64,000 nucleotides of DNA, taken from contig CBDUYN010000002.1 in NCBI GenBank assembly GCA_965371445.1, forward strand, positions 62,001-126,000. Direction: 5' to 3'. Below are positions 34,425 to 43,250 of the stretch, piece by piece. The notes below the pieces were generated by a model, which worked only from the letters and a program-made list of their open reading frames with translations, was not told the origin of the DNA and searched no databases. The stretch is from DASWIG01 sp965371445. GTDB taxonomy: Bacteria; Acidobacteriota; Thermoanaerobaculia; Multivoradales; J023. How positions within the stretch are numbered: the stretch's first letter is position 1; the number at the start of each line of letters is the position of its first letter. The translations under genes and the position numbers were made by a program.

Positions 34425-35825
34425 TCATTCCGGGTCCGACAGCAGGCTCGTCCCGGTCAGGTCCTCCGGGATCGGCAGCCCGAGCCAATCGAGGACCGTG
34501 GGCGTGACGTCCAGGATTGAAGCCCGCCGGTCGCGGCCGGTGGCGGCGGCCGGGGCTCGCAGGACGAACAGGCCGTCCTGGGCGTGATTGGCTTCGTCCA
34601 CCCCCGTGTCGTTGCCCAGAAGCCACGTCTTACCGTGGCCGATCGAGCCGAGGCTACGCCAACTGAGGTCGCCGAAGATCACGATCAGGTCTGGCGCCAG
34701 GCCGCGGACGACGCGGTAGATCTCCTCCGGCCACGAGACCTGGTTCGTCAGGGTGGGTCCGCCCGGCAGCGACAGCGATCCGAGCAACTCAGTGAGCTCA
34801 CGCCGGGCGGCGTCGCGCTTGGCGAACGGGATCACGCCCTGCGGCTCGCGGCCCTCGACGTTGAGGAAGATACGGGCGTAGTATCCCCCCTCTCCCCAGG
34901 CCCGGGTGCGGCTCCAGTCCACCTGCTGAGGCCGCAGGGGGCCAGGCTCCGAGGGTTCCTCGCGCAGCACCAACCAGCCTTCCTGGCGCAGGACCTCGTT
35001 GATGCAGACCCCGCCGTCCATCGCCTTGGCGCCATGGTCCGAGACCACCAGCAGGCCGGTATCCGGTCCGGCCAACTCGACGAGCCGCCCGAGCGCCTCG
35101 TCGACCCAGCGGTAGTACTCCCGGATGGCGTTGCGATAGGGCGAGTCTGCCTGGTGCCGCACGTGCGACGGATCGTGGTCGCTCCAGAAGCAGTGGTGCA
35201 GGCGATCCGGAGCGATCTCGCAGAGCATCGCAAAGTCCCACGGACGCGTCTCCAGCAGGTGCTCCATGAGCCGGAACCGGCGCTCGGTCATGAAGTAGGC
35301 CTTGTCAAGCACTTCCTGGCGCGGAACGTTGCGGAAATTGTCGACGTCGAAGAGATACTCGCCCACCACCTCCCTCACCTCGTCGGCAAGCTCCGGCGGG
35401 CGGGCGAAGGCCGCCCCGTCTTCCCAGCCGAGTCCCTGGGCTTCGAACCCTGAAACCAGGACCCCGCGGATCGGCGGCGGCGGCGAGGTCTGAGGGACGC
35501 CGATCACGATGGAAGAACCACCCGCGTCGCCGACGTGGTCCCACAAACGGGGACAGCGCACCATGCCGGAGGTGGCGTAGACGAGGTCGCCGTAGGCGTA
35601 GCTTCGCCGGTTTCTGAAACCGTAGATCCCCAGCTCACCAGGGTCCCGGCCACTGAGCATCGAGGTCCACGCGGGGATGGTGATCGGGGGCAGGGTGCTC
35701 ACCAGGGGCCCGGAGAGCCCGGTTTCCACCAGCCGGGCGAGGTTCGGCAGTTCGGCCAGGGATTCGGGAGAGAGAATCTCTGCTCCAAGACAATCCAGGC
35801 CCAGAATCAGGAATCGCTTGTCCAT
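34425..35825 (-). CDS. Alkaline-phosphatase-superfamily phosphodiesterase/hydrolase (second copy)
   Basis: A 466-residue protein with all expected metal-site motifs: LILGLDCLG near residue 7, nucleophile Thr in ITIPAWTSMLSG near residue 50, APDRLHHCFW near residue 203, VVSDHGAKAMDG near residue 255 and a final EANHAQDGLF. The family includes type I phosphodiesterases, nucleotide pyrophosphatases and phosphonoacetate hydrolases. It shares the segment VDWSRT then FLNVEGREPQGVIP with the first copy at 16988-18853, so the two are paralogues placed one in each convergent operon. A GGAGAG site lies just before the ATG. Confidence 0.87.
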   Translation of the reverse strand: MDKRFLILGLDCLGAEILSPESLAELPNLARLVETGLSGPLVSTLPPITIPAWTSMLSGRDPGELGIYGFRNRRSYAYGDLVYATSGMVRCPRLWDHVGDAGGSSIVIGVPQTSPPPPIRGVLVSGFEAQGLGWEDGAAFARPPELADEVREVVGEYLFDVDNFRNVPRQEVLDKAYFMTERRFRLMEHLLETRPWDFAMLCEIAPDRLHHCFWSDHDPSHVRHQADSPYRNAIREYYRWVDEALGRLVELAGPDTGLLVVSDHGAKAMDGGVCINEVLRQEGWLVLREEPSEPGPLRPQQVDWSRTRAWGEGGYYARIFLNVEGREPQGVIPFAKRDAARRELTELLGSLSLPGGPTLTNQVSWPEEIYRVVRGLAPDLIVIFGDLSWRSLGSIGHGKTWLLGNDTGVDEANHAQDGLFVLRAPAAATGRDRRASILDVTPTVLDWLGLPIPEDLTGTSLLSDPE

Positions 35826-35879
35826 CTACTCTCCAAGTCAGTTCCTCTAGAATAGGGGCGGGGGCAGACGCGACTCATT

Positions 35880-38800
35880 TTAGTCGGAGATGCCGGCGGT
35901 GTCCAGGGGCGATTCGCCGCTGCCCGAAGCTACAACGGCCAGCGGCGGCTTCGACCCTGATTCGTCCTCGACCAACGGCGGCGGGCCTTCCCGGGGGTAT
36001 CGTCGCGGATCCTCCAGGAAGCCACTGCGTCTGAAATACGAGAAGTAGGTGCTCAGCAACTCCTTCTCCACCGGTGGACAGACGATGCCGGCGCCCGCCA
36101 GGCCGGCTTTTGTGTTGCGCCAGTCGATCCTCACCTCTGACGCCCCGCCTGGCAGGGCAGGATCAGGTTCGGGTCCGAACAGAGGCAGGAAGGGAGCCAG
36201 CGCGTTTTCCGGGTGGCGCTTCACGTGTTCTTGCAGCGCGGCCCGCCATCTGGAGTAAGGCACCCGCTCGAGGAGGTAGCCGCACGAGCGGACGTAGTCG
36301 ACGACCTCGCGCATGGGCAGAGGACGAGGGTTGGTGATGTGAAACGCCTTGTCCGGGAATTCCGTGAGCCGCGACAGGTGGACGACGGCCCGGACCAGAT
36401 AGTCGACGGGTGCCAGGTCGAGCTCGCCGTCCTCGTCGGGTATCATTCCGAGCTGAATACAACCTTTCAAGTGTCTTGAAGTGAAGTCCTCGAGGCTCGA
36501 AGCTCCGGTGTGGTTGTGTCCGGAAATCGCCCCCGGCCTGTAGACGCAGACGGGAAAACCCCTCTCGCGCGCCGCCATCATGTACTTCTCCGCCACCCAC
36601 TTGCTCTGGCTGTAGCCGCCCGACAAGCTCTGCCAGTGGTCGAGAGAGTCCGACTCGTAGAGAGTTCCGACGCTGTCGTAGGCGGGTGAGTCGAAAACGT
36701 CCAACGTCGAAACATGATGCACGGCCTTCGCTCTGACCAGAGAGGCCAACCGCAGGATCTCCCGGGTCCCTGAAGCGTTGGGGCCCTTCAGGGTCGAGTA
36801 CGGCTGCAGCTCACTGATCTGCGCGCCGCAGTGATAGATGACGTCGACCCGTTCGGCCAGTTGGTGAAATTTCTGCTCAGGAAGGCCCAGGAGCGGCTGC
36901 GAGAGGTCTCCGATCACCGGGACGATCCTGGAAACGAAGGCGTCGTCCCACAGATGATAGGATTCGAGGTGACTCCGCAACCGGCTCCAGCCTTCCCCGG
37001 CATTGCCGGCACGAACCAGGCACAAGAGATCCGCGGTGCTCCGGTGAAGCAGCTCATGGAGCAGGAAGACTCCGATGAAACCGGTGGCTCCGGTCAGGAA
37101 GATCACCGACGGCTGTGCCGTGGCCTCGTAGGGTCCGCTGGCGGGAACGACGTCGGGATCGAGCACCGCTTCCGCGGCGAGGTCGACGGTGAAATCCGCG
37201 GCGCGCCCGGCGGCGGGGTGGTGCGACGGGTCGAGGCTTGCCTCGATCTCGGCGGCCAACTCCGCCAGCGTCGGCGCCTCGAAGACCTTGCGCACGTCCA
37301 GCTCGAGCCCGAAAGTTTCGCGCACATGGGCGAGAAGCCGCGGTGCGAGAAGAGAATGGCCTCCCAGGTCAAAGAAGTTGTCGGAAACGCTCACCTGCCC
37401 GATCTCGAGCAACTGGCTCCAGATCTCAGCCAACCGCCTTTCGACCTCCCTCTCGGGAGCCACGAAACCTTCTTCCAACTCTCTGGCCACGGTGCTGGGC
37501 GCCGGCAGGGCCTTGCGGTCCACCTTGCCGTGGGCCGTCAGCGGCAAAGCGTCCAGCGGTACAAAAGCTGACGGTATCATGTAGTCGGGCAGCCGCAGCT
37601 TCAGAGCGGCCCGCAACTCGGAAACAGCGGGGGCCTGCTCCGGGTCGAGCAGGAGATAAACCACCAGCCGGACTTCGCCGGACTTCTCCGGCTGCGTGGC
37701 CAGAACGATCGCCTCTTTCACTCCCGGGAGCTGCCTTGACGCCGACTCGATCTCTCCGATCTCGACCCGGAATCCACGGACCTTGACCTGGTGGTCGACA
37801 CGGCGGAGAAACTCGATGGCACCGGTCCTCAGGTAGCGGGCGACGTCCCCGGTCAGGTAGAGCCGTCCGCCCGGCCGGCGGGAAAAGGGAGATGGAACAA
37901 AGCTCGCTGCGGTGAGCCCGGGACGGTTGAGGTAACCGCGGGCCAGACCGGTGCCGGCGATGCAGAGCTGTCCGGGGACCCCGATGGGAATGGGCTGCAG
38001 GTCGGAGTCGAGCAGATGCGTTTGAACGTTGGAAATGGGATAGCCGATGGGCACTTCCCGACCTGCGAAGGCGACCGGCGGCTCCCATGTCGTCGCAAAC
38101 ACGGTCCCTTCCGTCGGACCGTAGCAATTGACCAACCGCACGCGCCCGCCCACCGCCGCCTGCCATTCCTGTAGCCGCTCCGCAAGCGCTCTTTCGCCAC
38201 CTATGGTCACCAGGCGCAACGAGTCGATCGGCGCCGGGCCTTCCGACAAGACATGGGTCGCAAGCTCATGCCAGTAGGCTGTGGGGAGCCCCAGAAAGCT
38301 CACTCTCCACTGCTGACACTGGCGGAGGAACCGATCGGGTGAAGCCATCATCGCCTCGGTGCGCAACACCAGCGTCGCACCCTGCACCAGGCATGTGAAG
38401 ATCTCCTCTGCACTGGGGTCAAAGGTGCATGAGGTGAACTGCAAGACGCGGTCGCCCGGCTTCAGCTCGTACGTTCGTGCCGCGGCGGTGACGAGGTTGA
38501 CCAGCGACCGGTGGGTGACCACGACTCCCTTGGGTCCGCCGGTCGAGCCCGAGGTGTAGATCACGTAGACCGCGTTGCCGGGCGTGGCCCGGGGGAGCGG
38601 GTTGCGCTCGTCTTCCCGCGCGACGAAAGACCCGTCGGCGTCGAGACAGATCATCTGCCGTCCATACTCGGGGAGACGTTCCCGCATCCGCTCCCGGGTC
38701 AGCAGCACCGGCGCCCCGGCGTCTTGAAGGACACCGACCAGGCGCTGGTCGGGACTCTCTGGATCCAGGGGCAGGTAGGCGCCTCCTGCCTTGAGGATCG

Positions 38801-40445
38801 CCAGGATTCCCACCACCATCTCCAAGCTGCGCTCTATGCAGATGGCGACGAGGGTTTCCGGGCCCACGCCGCGAGAGCGCAGGTGATGGGCCAGTTGGTT
38901 GACCCGGGCGTTGAGCTCGGCGTAGGTCAGGCGGCGCTCTTCGTCGACCACGGCCAATGCTTCGGGTGCGTGCTCTGTCCGGGCTTCGAAAAGCTCGTGG
39001 ACACACCGCTCGTGCGGGTCGTCACCGGCGGCCTGGCTCCACTCCCGGAGCAGCTGCTGTCTCCCGGCCGCGGACAGGAGCGGCAGCCCGGAAAGCGTTT
39101 GCGCGGTGTCGGCGACCGCGCCAGCCAGCAACGATCGGAATTGACTCAACAGCCGCATGGCCGTGGTGGGGTCGAACAGGGCGATGTTGAACTGCAGCTC
39201 GGCGGTGAGCTCTCCGCCTTCTCCTTCCACTTCCCTCAGACGCAGCGTCAGCTCGAGCTCCGTCCCGGAGTCCTCAGCGAGGTTCAGCTCCCGGATCTTC
39301 AACTGCGGCAGCTCCGGGACCGGCACCGGGGAGACTTGCTGGACGAGCATGACCTGAAACAGCGGGGAGCGGCTGAGGTCCCGCTTCGGCTCCAGCTCCT
39401 CCACCAAATTGTCGAACGGTACGTCCTGGTGCTCATGGGCTCCCAGAGTGGCTTCGCGGACCCGGGCCAGGAACTCCTGAAAATCCAGGTCCCCCGCCAG
39501 CCGGGTGTTCAGGACCAGGGGGTTGGTGAAGGATCCGATCAGCCGCTCGGTCCGCCGCCACCTGCGGTTGCCGGCGAGTGTGCCGACGCTGATTGAGCTC
39601 TGAGTGGTGCAGCGGTGGAGCAGGGTCTTGAAGGCCGCCAGGAAAAACATGAAGGGAGTCACGTCCTGCTGGCCGGCCTGAGCCTTGACGCCGTCCACCA
39701 GGCTGGCGGGGAGTCTCACGCTCCGGAAGGCGCCACGGCGGATCACGAACGGCGGCCGGGGCCGGTCGGTGGGCAGGTGCAACGCCTTCGGAGCCTCGGC
39801 CAGTTGCGCCCGCCAGTAGTCCATCTGAGATTGCAGGATCTCTCCTCGGAGCCAATCGCGCTGCCACCGGACAAAGTCCGGATACTGGACGGGGAGCGGC
39901 GGCAAGGGGGAAGGGCGTCCGGCGGCAAAGGCCTCGTACAGGGTCACCATCTCCCCCCTGAGGAGCTTCACCGACGCTTCGTCGGAGACGATGCTGTGAA
40001 CCGTCAGCAGCAAGACGTGATCGTCGGCGCTCAGCCGTAGCAACCAGGTCCGCAGCAGCGGGCCCCTGCTCAGGTCGAAGCAGCGGTTGGCTTCCCTGGC
40101 ACAGCGCCGGATCTCGGCCTGTTGGTGCGGCCGCGGCAACCCCCGCAAGTCCGCTGTCACCAGTACCGGAGCGAGGGTCGGAGCTACGGCCTGGAGCGGC
40201 TCGCCGCCGACCGCCGTGAACGTGGCGCGCAACGAAGCGTGCCGCCGCACGATCTCGTTGAGACTGCGAGAGAGCGCTCCGGCGTGCAGTGGGCCCGTGA
40301 AGCGGAAGGCGTACGGGAGGTTGTAGGCGCTCGCGTGCGGGTCCGACAGGACCAGCGACCACTGCCGGAGCTGGAAGAACGACAGGGGCTCCTCACCCAA
40401 GAGATCCCGGGCTCGGGGAAGCCCTCGGTTCTCGACGCTCGACAT
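35880..40445 (-). CDS. Single-module NRPS: condensation, adenylation, carrier, thioester reductase
   Basis: A 1521-residue protein. Condensation domain, residues 20-450: the HHxxxDG motif reads HSIVSDE (150-156), so the second, catalytic His is Ser. Adenylation domain, about 480-1000: YTSGSTGGPKG, NCYGPTEG, YLTGDVARY, VKVRGFRVEIGEIE, HGKVDRKAL. The carrier domain has DNFFDLGGHSLLAPRL near residue 1030. The terminal reductase, about 1110-1480, has FLTGATGFIG and YSQSKWVAEK. A reductase end releases an aldehyde or alcohol instead of an acid. The condensation domain may be inactive, or may act with altered chemistry. The core after motif A4 reads FDPSAEE, with an acidic residue at a specificity position, which hints at a basic substrate (weak). 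It follows the SpeD-like gene by 4 bases. Confidence 0.92.
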   Translation of the reverse strand: MSSVENRGLPRARDLLGEEPLSFFQLRQWSLVLSDPHASAYNLPYAFRFTGPLHAGALSRSLNEIVRRHASLRATFTAVGGEPLQAVAPTLAPVLVTADLRGLPRPHQQAEIRRCAREANRCFDLSRGPLLRTWLLRLSADDHVLLLTVHSIVSDEASVKLLRGEMVTLYEAFAAGRPSPLPPLPVQYPDFVRWQRDWLRGEILQSQMDYWRAQLAEAPKALHLPTDRPRPPFVIRRGAFRSVRLPASLVDGVKAQAGQQDVTPFMFFLAAFKTLLHRCTTQSSISVGTLAGNRRWRRTERLIGSFTNPLVLNTRLAGDLDFQEFLARVREATLGAHEHQDVPFDNLVEELEPKRDLSRSPLFQVMLVQQVSPVPVPELPQLKIRELNLAEDSGTELELTLRLREVEGEGGELTAELQFNIALFDPTTAMRLLSQFRSLLAGAVADTAQTLSGLPLLSAAGRQQLLREWSQAAGDDPHERCVHELFEARTEHAPEALAVVDEERRLTYAELNARVNQLAHHLRSRGVGPETLVAICIERSLEMVVGILAILKAGGAYLPLDPESPDQRLVGVLQDAGAPVLLTRERMRERLPEYGRQMICLDADGSFVAREDERNPLPRATPGNAVYVIYTSGSTGGPKGVVVTHRSLVNLVTAAARTYELKPGDRVLQFTSCTFDPSAEEIFTCLVQGATLVLRTEAMMASPDRFLRQCQQWRVSFLGLPTAYWHELATHVLSEGPAPIDSLRLVTIGGERALAERLQEWQAAVGGRVRLVNCYGPTEGTVFATTWEPPVAFAGREVPIGYPISNVQTHLLDSDLQPIPIGVPGQLCIAGTGLARGYLNRPGLTAASFVPSPFSRRPGGRLYLTGDVARYLRTGAIEFLRRVDHQVKVRGFRVEIGEIESASRQLPGVKEAIVLATQPEKSGEVRLVVYLLLDPEQAPAVSELRAALKLRLPDYMIPSAFVPLDALPLTAHGKVDRKALPAPSTVARELEEGFVAPEREVERRLAEIWSQLLEIGQVSVSDNFFDLGGHSLLAPRLLAHVRETFGLELDVRKVFEAPTLAELAAEIEASLDPSHHPAAGRAADFTVDLAAEAVLDPDVVPASGPYEATAQPSVIFLTGATGFIGVFLLHELLHRSTADLLCLVRAGNAGEGWSRLRSHLESYHLWDDAFVSRIVPVIGDLSQPLLGLPEQKFHQLAERVDVIYHCGAQISELQPYSTLKGPNASGTREILRLASLVRAKAVHHVSTLDVFDSPAYDSVGTLYESDSLDHWQSLSGGYSQSKWVAEKYMMAARERGFPVCVYRPGAISGHNHTGASSLEDFTSRHLKGCIQLGMIPDEDGELDLAPVDYLVRAVVHLSRLTEFPDKAFHITNPRPLPMREVVDYVRSCGYLLERVPYSRWRAALQEHVKRHPENALAPFLPLFGPEPDPALPGGASEVRIDWRNTKAGLAGAGIVCPPVEKELLSTYFSYFRRSGFLEDPRRYPREGPPPLVEDESGSKPPLAVVASGSGESPLDTAGISD

Positions 40446-40449
40446 CCGG

Positions 40450-40932
40450 TCAGATCGCCAGCTTCTGCGGGATGGAGCGCGGCCCGGGGTTGAACGATCG
40501 GTTCAGGTAGCCGCAACCGCGGAAGCACAGCTGGCTGTCGATGGCGTCCGGCTCGAACCACTTGATCACGAACTCCTCGACCTTCTCCTGGTCGAACTCC
40601 TTGCACGAATAGACGTCGATCGAGACGAACCGATTCTTGCCCGAGGTGTGGATCTGGATCCCACTTTCAATGATCGGAACCCAACCGCTAAAGCCCGGCA
40701 GGCCCGGAAAGACCACCTCACAGGTCTTGAAGATGTAGGGCTGTGTCTGCTTGGTCATCCCCAAAAAGACGCAAATCTTGTCGAGGAACTCGTACCCCTT
40801 GTCAAGGTCGCAGCAGATCTCCTCGCTACAGCCGAAACAGTCGATCATCAGCAGGCGACCCCATGGACAGTCGTCGACCGCCATAGGCGCCGTTACCGTG
40901 GATTTGGATGGCGATTTCACGATTTCTGTCAT
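40450..40932 (-). CDS. SpeD-like pyruvoyl-dependent decarboxylase
   Basis: A 160-residue protein of the S-adenosylmethionine decarboxylase fold. The self-cleavage site is at Glu89-Ser90 (ESGIQIH); Ser90, His95 and Cys110 have exactly the spacing of Ser63/His68/Cys83 in bacterial SpeD, so pyruvoyl formation should be retained. The His after Ser in canonical ESH is Gly here. SpeD homologues have been recruited as ornithine or arginine decarboxylases, so the substrate need not be SAM. It is first gene of the NRPS operon. It could make decarboxylated SAM for aminopropyl transfer, or a diamine for the NRPS product (inference). The ATG has AGGGAG six bases upstream. There are twelve cysteines, many in the first half (CFGCSEEICC). 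Confidence 0.82.
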   Translation of the reverse strand: MTEIVKSPSKSTVTAPMAVDDCPWGRLLMIDCFGCSEEICCDLDKGYEFLDKICVFLGMTKQTQPYIFKTCEVVFPGLPGFSGWVPIIESGIQIHTSGKNRFVSIDVYSCKEFDQEKVEEFVIKWFEPDAIDSQLCFRGCGYLNRSFNPGPRSIPQKLAI

Positions 40933-40968
40933 GCCTTACTCCCTAGGACACTCATGGCTCCCGAGGAC

Positions 40969-40997
40969 ATTGTACTGAGCCCTGGCGGTGCCGTCAA
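40969..40997 (-). promoter_or_regulatory. Promoter of the SpeD-NRPS operon
   Basis: On the minus strand TTGACG (40992-40997), a 17-base spacer and TACAAT (40969-40974) form a near-consensus sigma-70-type promoter about 40 bases before the SpeD-like start. It implies strong transcription of the whole leftward operon (40932 to 31227). Confidence 0.65.
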
Positions 40998-41252
40998 GCT
41001 CTATGCTGCGCGAAGGGGGTGCCCTCCCAGGGGCTCCGGTGGCTCGGCCCAACCCGAGAGGCAGGTCCGCCCGAAACCGGAGGCACGCTCACCTGGCCTC
41101 GATCTGCCGCGTCTTCCACTCGTCGGTGGCAATACAGCCCGGTTTGGGGATAAAATCTGCTCCGTCGACTTGGTGTCAGCGATGCGGTTGGGTCTCGTGT
41201 TGAGAAGGGAAAAGCCCCACATGCCCGAAAGGCCAGGACCGGAGATCCTTGG

Positions 41253-41819
41253 ATGCAGAAAATGAAGATCGAAGATGATCGGCTACCCGGGGATGCGGAC
41301 GAGCAACTGGCCCTGGCTCGTGACGTAAGGCGGGCGCTGCCCGGCGAGGTGGTGACACGTGGGCCACAACACGATCTGGTACTTCGTGGCGGTACTGGGG
41401 CAGCTCCGCGAGTTGCCTGAGGACATAGCTCAGGCCTTGCCCCCTTGCCCCTGACCCACCACAAGCTCTTGCTCTCGGTGCGGAACCAGGATGCCAAGGT
41501 CCAGCTCGCACAGAAGGCAGTCGCCCAGGAGCTCTCTTCCCGGGAGTTCGGCAAGGTCGTAGCACAGGTGCGGATCGCCAACGCTGAGACCCCCCGCGGC
41601 GGGAGACCTCGCCTGCCCGCCTTCGTCAAGGGACTGACCCGGCTCCGCCAAGCCATTGACGTCGCAACCTCGGAGAGCATCAACAGGGAGACCTTCGCGA
41701 CATACAAGCCTGCCAAGGCCCGTAGCCTCGCCGAGGAGCTCGACAGCCACATTGCGACTCTTACCAAGATCAAGGAGAACATCCTCACGGTGGTGGACGA
41801 GATCGAGAGGGCCCCCTGA
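41253..41819 (+). pseudogene. Uncharacterised gene with two frameshifts
   Basis: ATG 41253 opens MQKMKIEDDRL. After about 34 codons the coherent protein moves to another frame (VGHNTIWYFVAVLGQLRELP) and near 41445 returns to the first (PLTHHKLLLSVRNQDAKVQL to VVDEIERAP). The restored protein of about 188 residues is helical, with LPAFVKGLTRLRQAID near the end. I do not recognise the family; the pattern of LTHHKLLL plus a long helical tail is ParB-middle-domain-like at best. Sequencing error would give the same picture. Confidence 0.6.
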
Positions 41820-42076
41820 AGACCGGGGCGCGTAGCTCTGGCGGAAGTCTGTTCACGCGCGTGAACAAGCGCGGATGGATTCGCCCAGGGCCGAGGGCGC
41901 CGCCAGGCAGATGCCGCACCGGCCGCACCAGGTCTGTGCTTGACAAGCTGCGAAATCGGGCTAGCATTGAGGTCGTTCGGGACGGACGAACGTCCAGGGA
42001 CGAACGGCGAGGCTGGCCAGGACAGGGTCGCCTCTTACGAGACAGAGTCTTTACGAAAGCGTGGCGGAGTACGGAA

Positions 42077-42529
42077 ATGACGGCGAAACAGGAAGTTGTG
42101 GGGCAGGTTCGTGAGGCTCTCCAGAGCTTCTGGGACTGCTATGAGTCGGGCGATGTGGAGTTCTTCGATTGTTTCAGCGGAGATGCCAGCCTCTTTGCCG
42201 CCCCGGGGGCGAACCGAATCGATGGCTTGCAGGAATACCGCGAGAAATTTGAGCCTGAGCTGGGCAAGAGGAAACGCGCCATGCAGGTCTTCGACTTGGA
42301 GATCCGCACGACCGGAAAAGACTGGGCGTTGGTCACCTACCATTGCCGGATTCGGATCGAAGCTGTCTCGGGCGACCACCGCATGACGCTCCTTTTCGTC
42401 CAGGGCGGCGACGGGCGTTTCGAGATCGCCCATTTTCACGTGTCACCAATCGCCCAGCCGGAATCTCCGGTCCGGGCGAGCTCGGAAGATCTGCTCGAAG
42501 AGATCACGGAGATCGAAGAGCAGGTCTAG
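42077..42529 (+). CDS. SnoaL-like/DUF4440 protein, paralogue of 30755-31204
   Basis: A 150-residue NTF2-fold protein starting MTAKQEVVGQVREALQSFWD. It aligns along its length with the last gene of the peptide operon, sharing LQEYREKFEPEL, ALVTYHCRIR and AHFHVSPIA. I use ATG 42077; an upstream in-frame extension to 41861 shows no similarity. Both paralogues flank the convergent biosynthetic locus on the outside or at its centre, so this gene may belong to it. Confidence 0.8.
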   Translation: MTAKQEVVGQVREALQSFWDCYESGDVEFFDCFSGDASLFAAPGANRIDGLQEYREKFEPELGKRKRAMQVFDLEIRTTGKDWALVTYHCRIRIEAVSGDHRMTLLFVQGGDGRFEIAHFHVSPIAQPESPVRASSEDLLEEITEIEEQV

Positions 42530-42608
42530 GTAGGAGCCTGTGCCGGACACCCTCGTGGCGACGGGCCCACCGACAGGCTCGTCGTGGCCCCCAGGCTCCC
42601 CGGAATCC

Positions 42609-43109
42609 TCATCTCGTGGCGGACACGTGGATGTGGACGATCTTCCACTCACCGTTCTTCTTGACCAGGACGTCCGTCTCCTTGAGGTACGCGGTCCTGG
42701 CTTCGTCCTCCGGCCCATAGCTGCCTCTCGAGTAATAGGTGACGACGGCTACGTCTCCATAAACCGTGACCTTCGGTTGAAGCTCCTGGAAGTATCCGAC
42801 CTTGGAATAGCCGACACGTTGGCCGAACTCAAACTCTTCACGGTCAGCAGCGATCCCTTCCACGCGGTAGGGATTCGATGGCGTCAGCACGGTGATGTCG
42901 TCGTCGATGAAGGTGAAGTAGCGCTCGACGTCGTTGGCGGCAAAGGCGCGGTTGAACTCCTTGACGACGTTCCAGACTTCCTTCTCCGCAGACGTTGCTC
43001 GCTGTCCTGTGGACTCTTGTTCTTCCATCGTTTCCTCCGTTTCTGCAAGTGCGCTCAGAGACGGCCCGAGCAAGAGAACGGCCAGAGCGCAAAAATGCGG
43101 TATCTTCAT
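42609..43109 (-). CDS. Secreted SnoaL-like/DUF4440 protein
   Basis: A 166-residue protein with a signal peptide (MKIPHFCALAVLLLGPSLSA cut after LAE) and one NTF2-fold domain: VWNVVKEFNRAFAANDVERY helix, FIDDDITVLTPSNPYRVEG, and a sheet ending WKIVHIHVS. It is the fourth protein of this fold within 12 kb and, like 31227-32186, is predicted to be outside the cytoplasm. Function unknown. Confidence 0.8.
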   Translation of the reverse strand: MKIPHFCALAVLLLGPSLSALAETEETMEEQESTGQRATSAEKEVWNVVKEFNRAFAANDVERYFTFIDDDITVLTPSNPYRVEGIAADREEFEFGQRVGYSKVGYFQELQPKVTVYGDVAVVTYYSRGSYGPEDEARTAYLKETDVLVKKNGEWKIVHIHVSATR

Positions 43110-43250
43110 TTACGATCTCCTTGTGAGGTCTTTGTAGCATTCAAGTAAGAGTTGAGCGCCATCTCGGCTCAGGGCGAGAGAAGCTGTCCGGAGCTGCCTC
43201 GCCCCATCTTGACCTGGTGGCTGCATCGTACTGAGCGGCTCCGGGGCGTG

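Noticed and set aside
34584..35453. A 289-codon plus-strand frame opposite the second phosphodiesterase-like gene
   Set aside because: Antisense shadow; the minus-strand gene has all family motifs.
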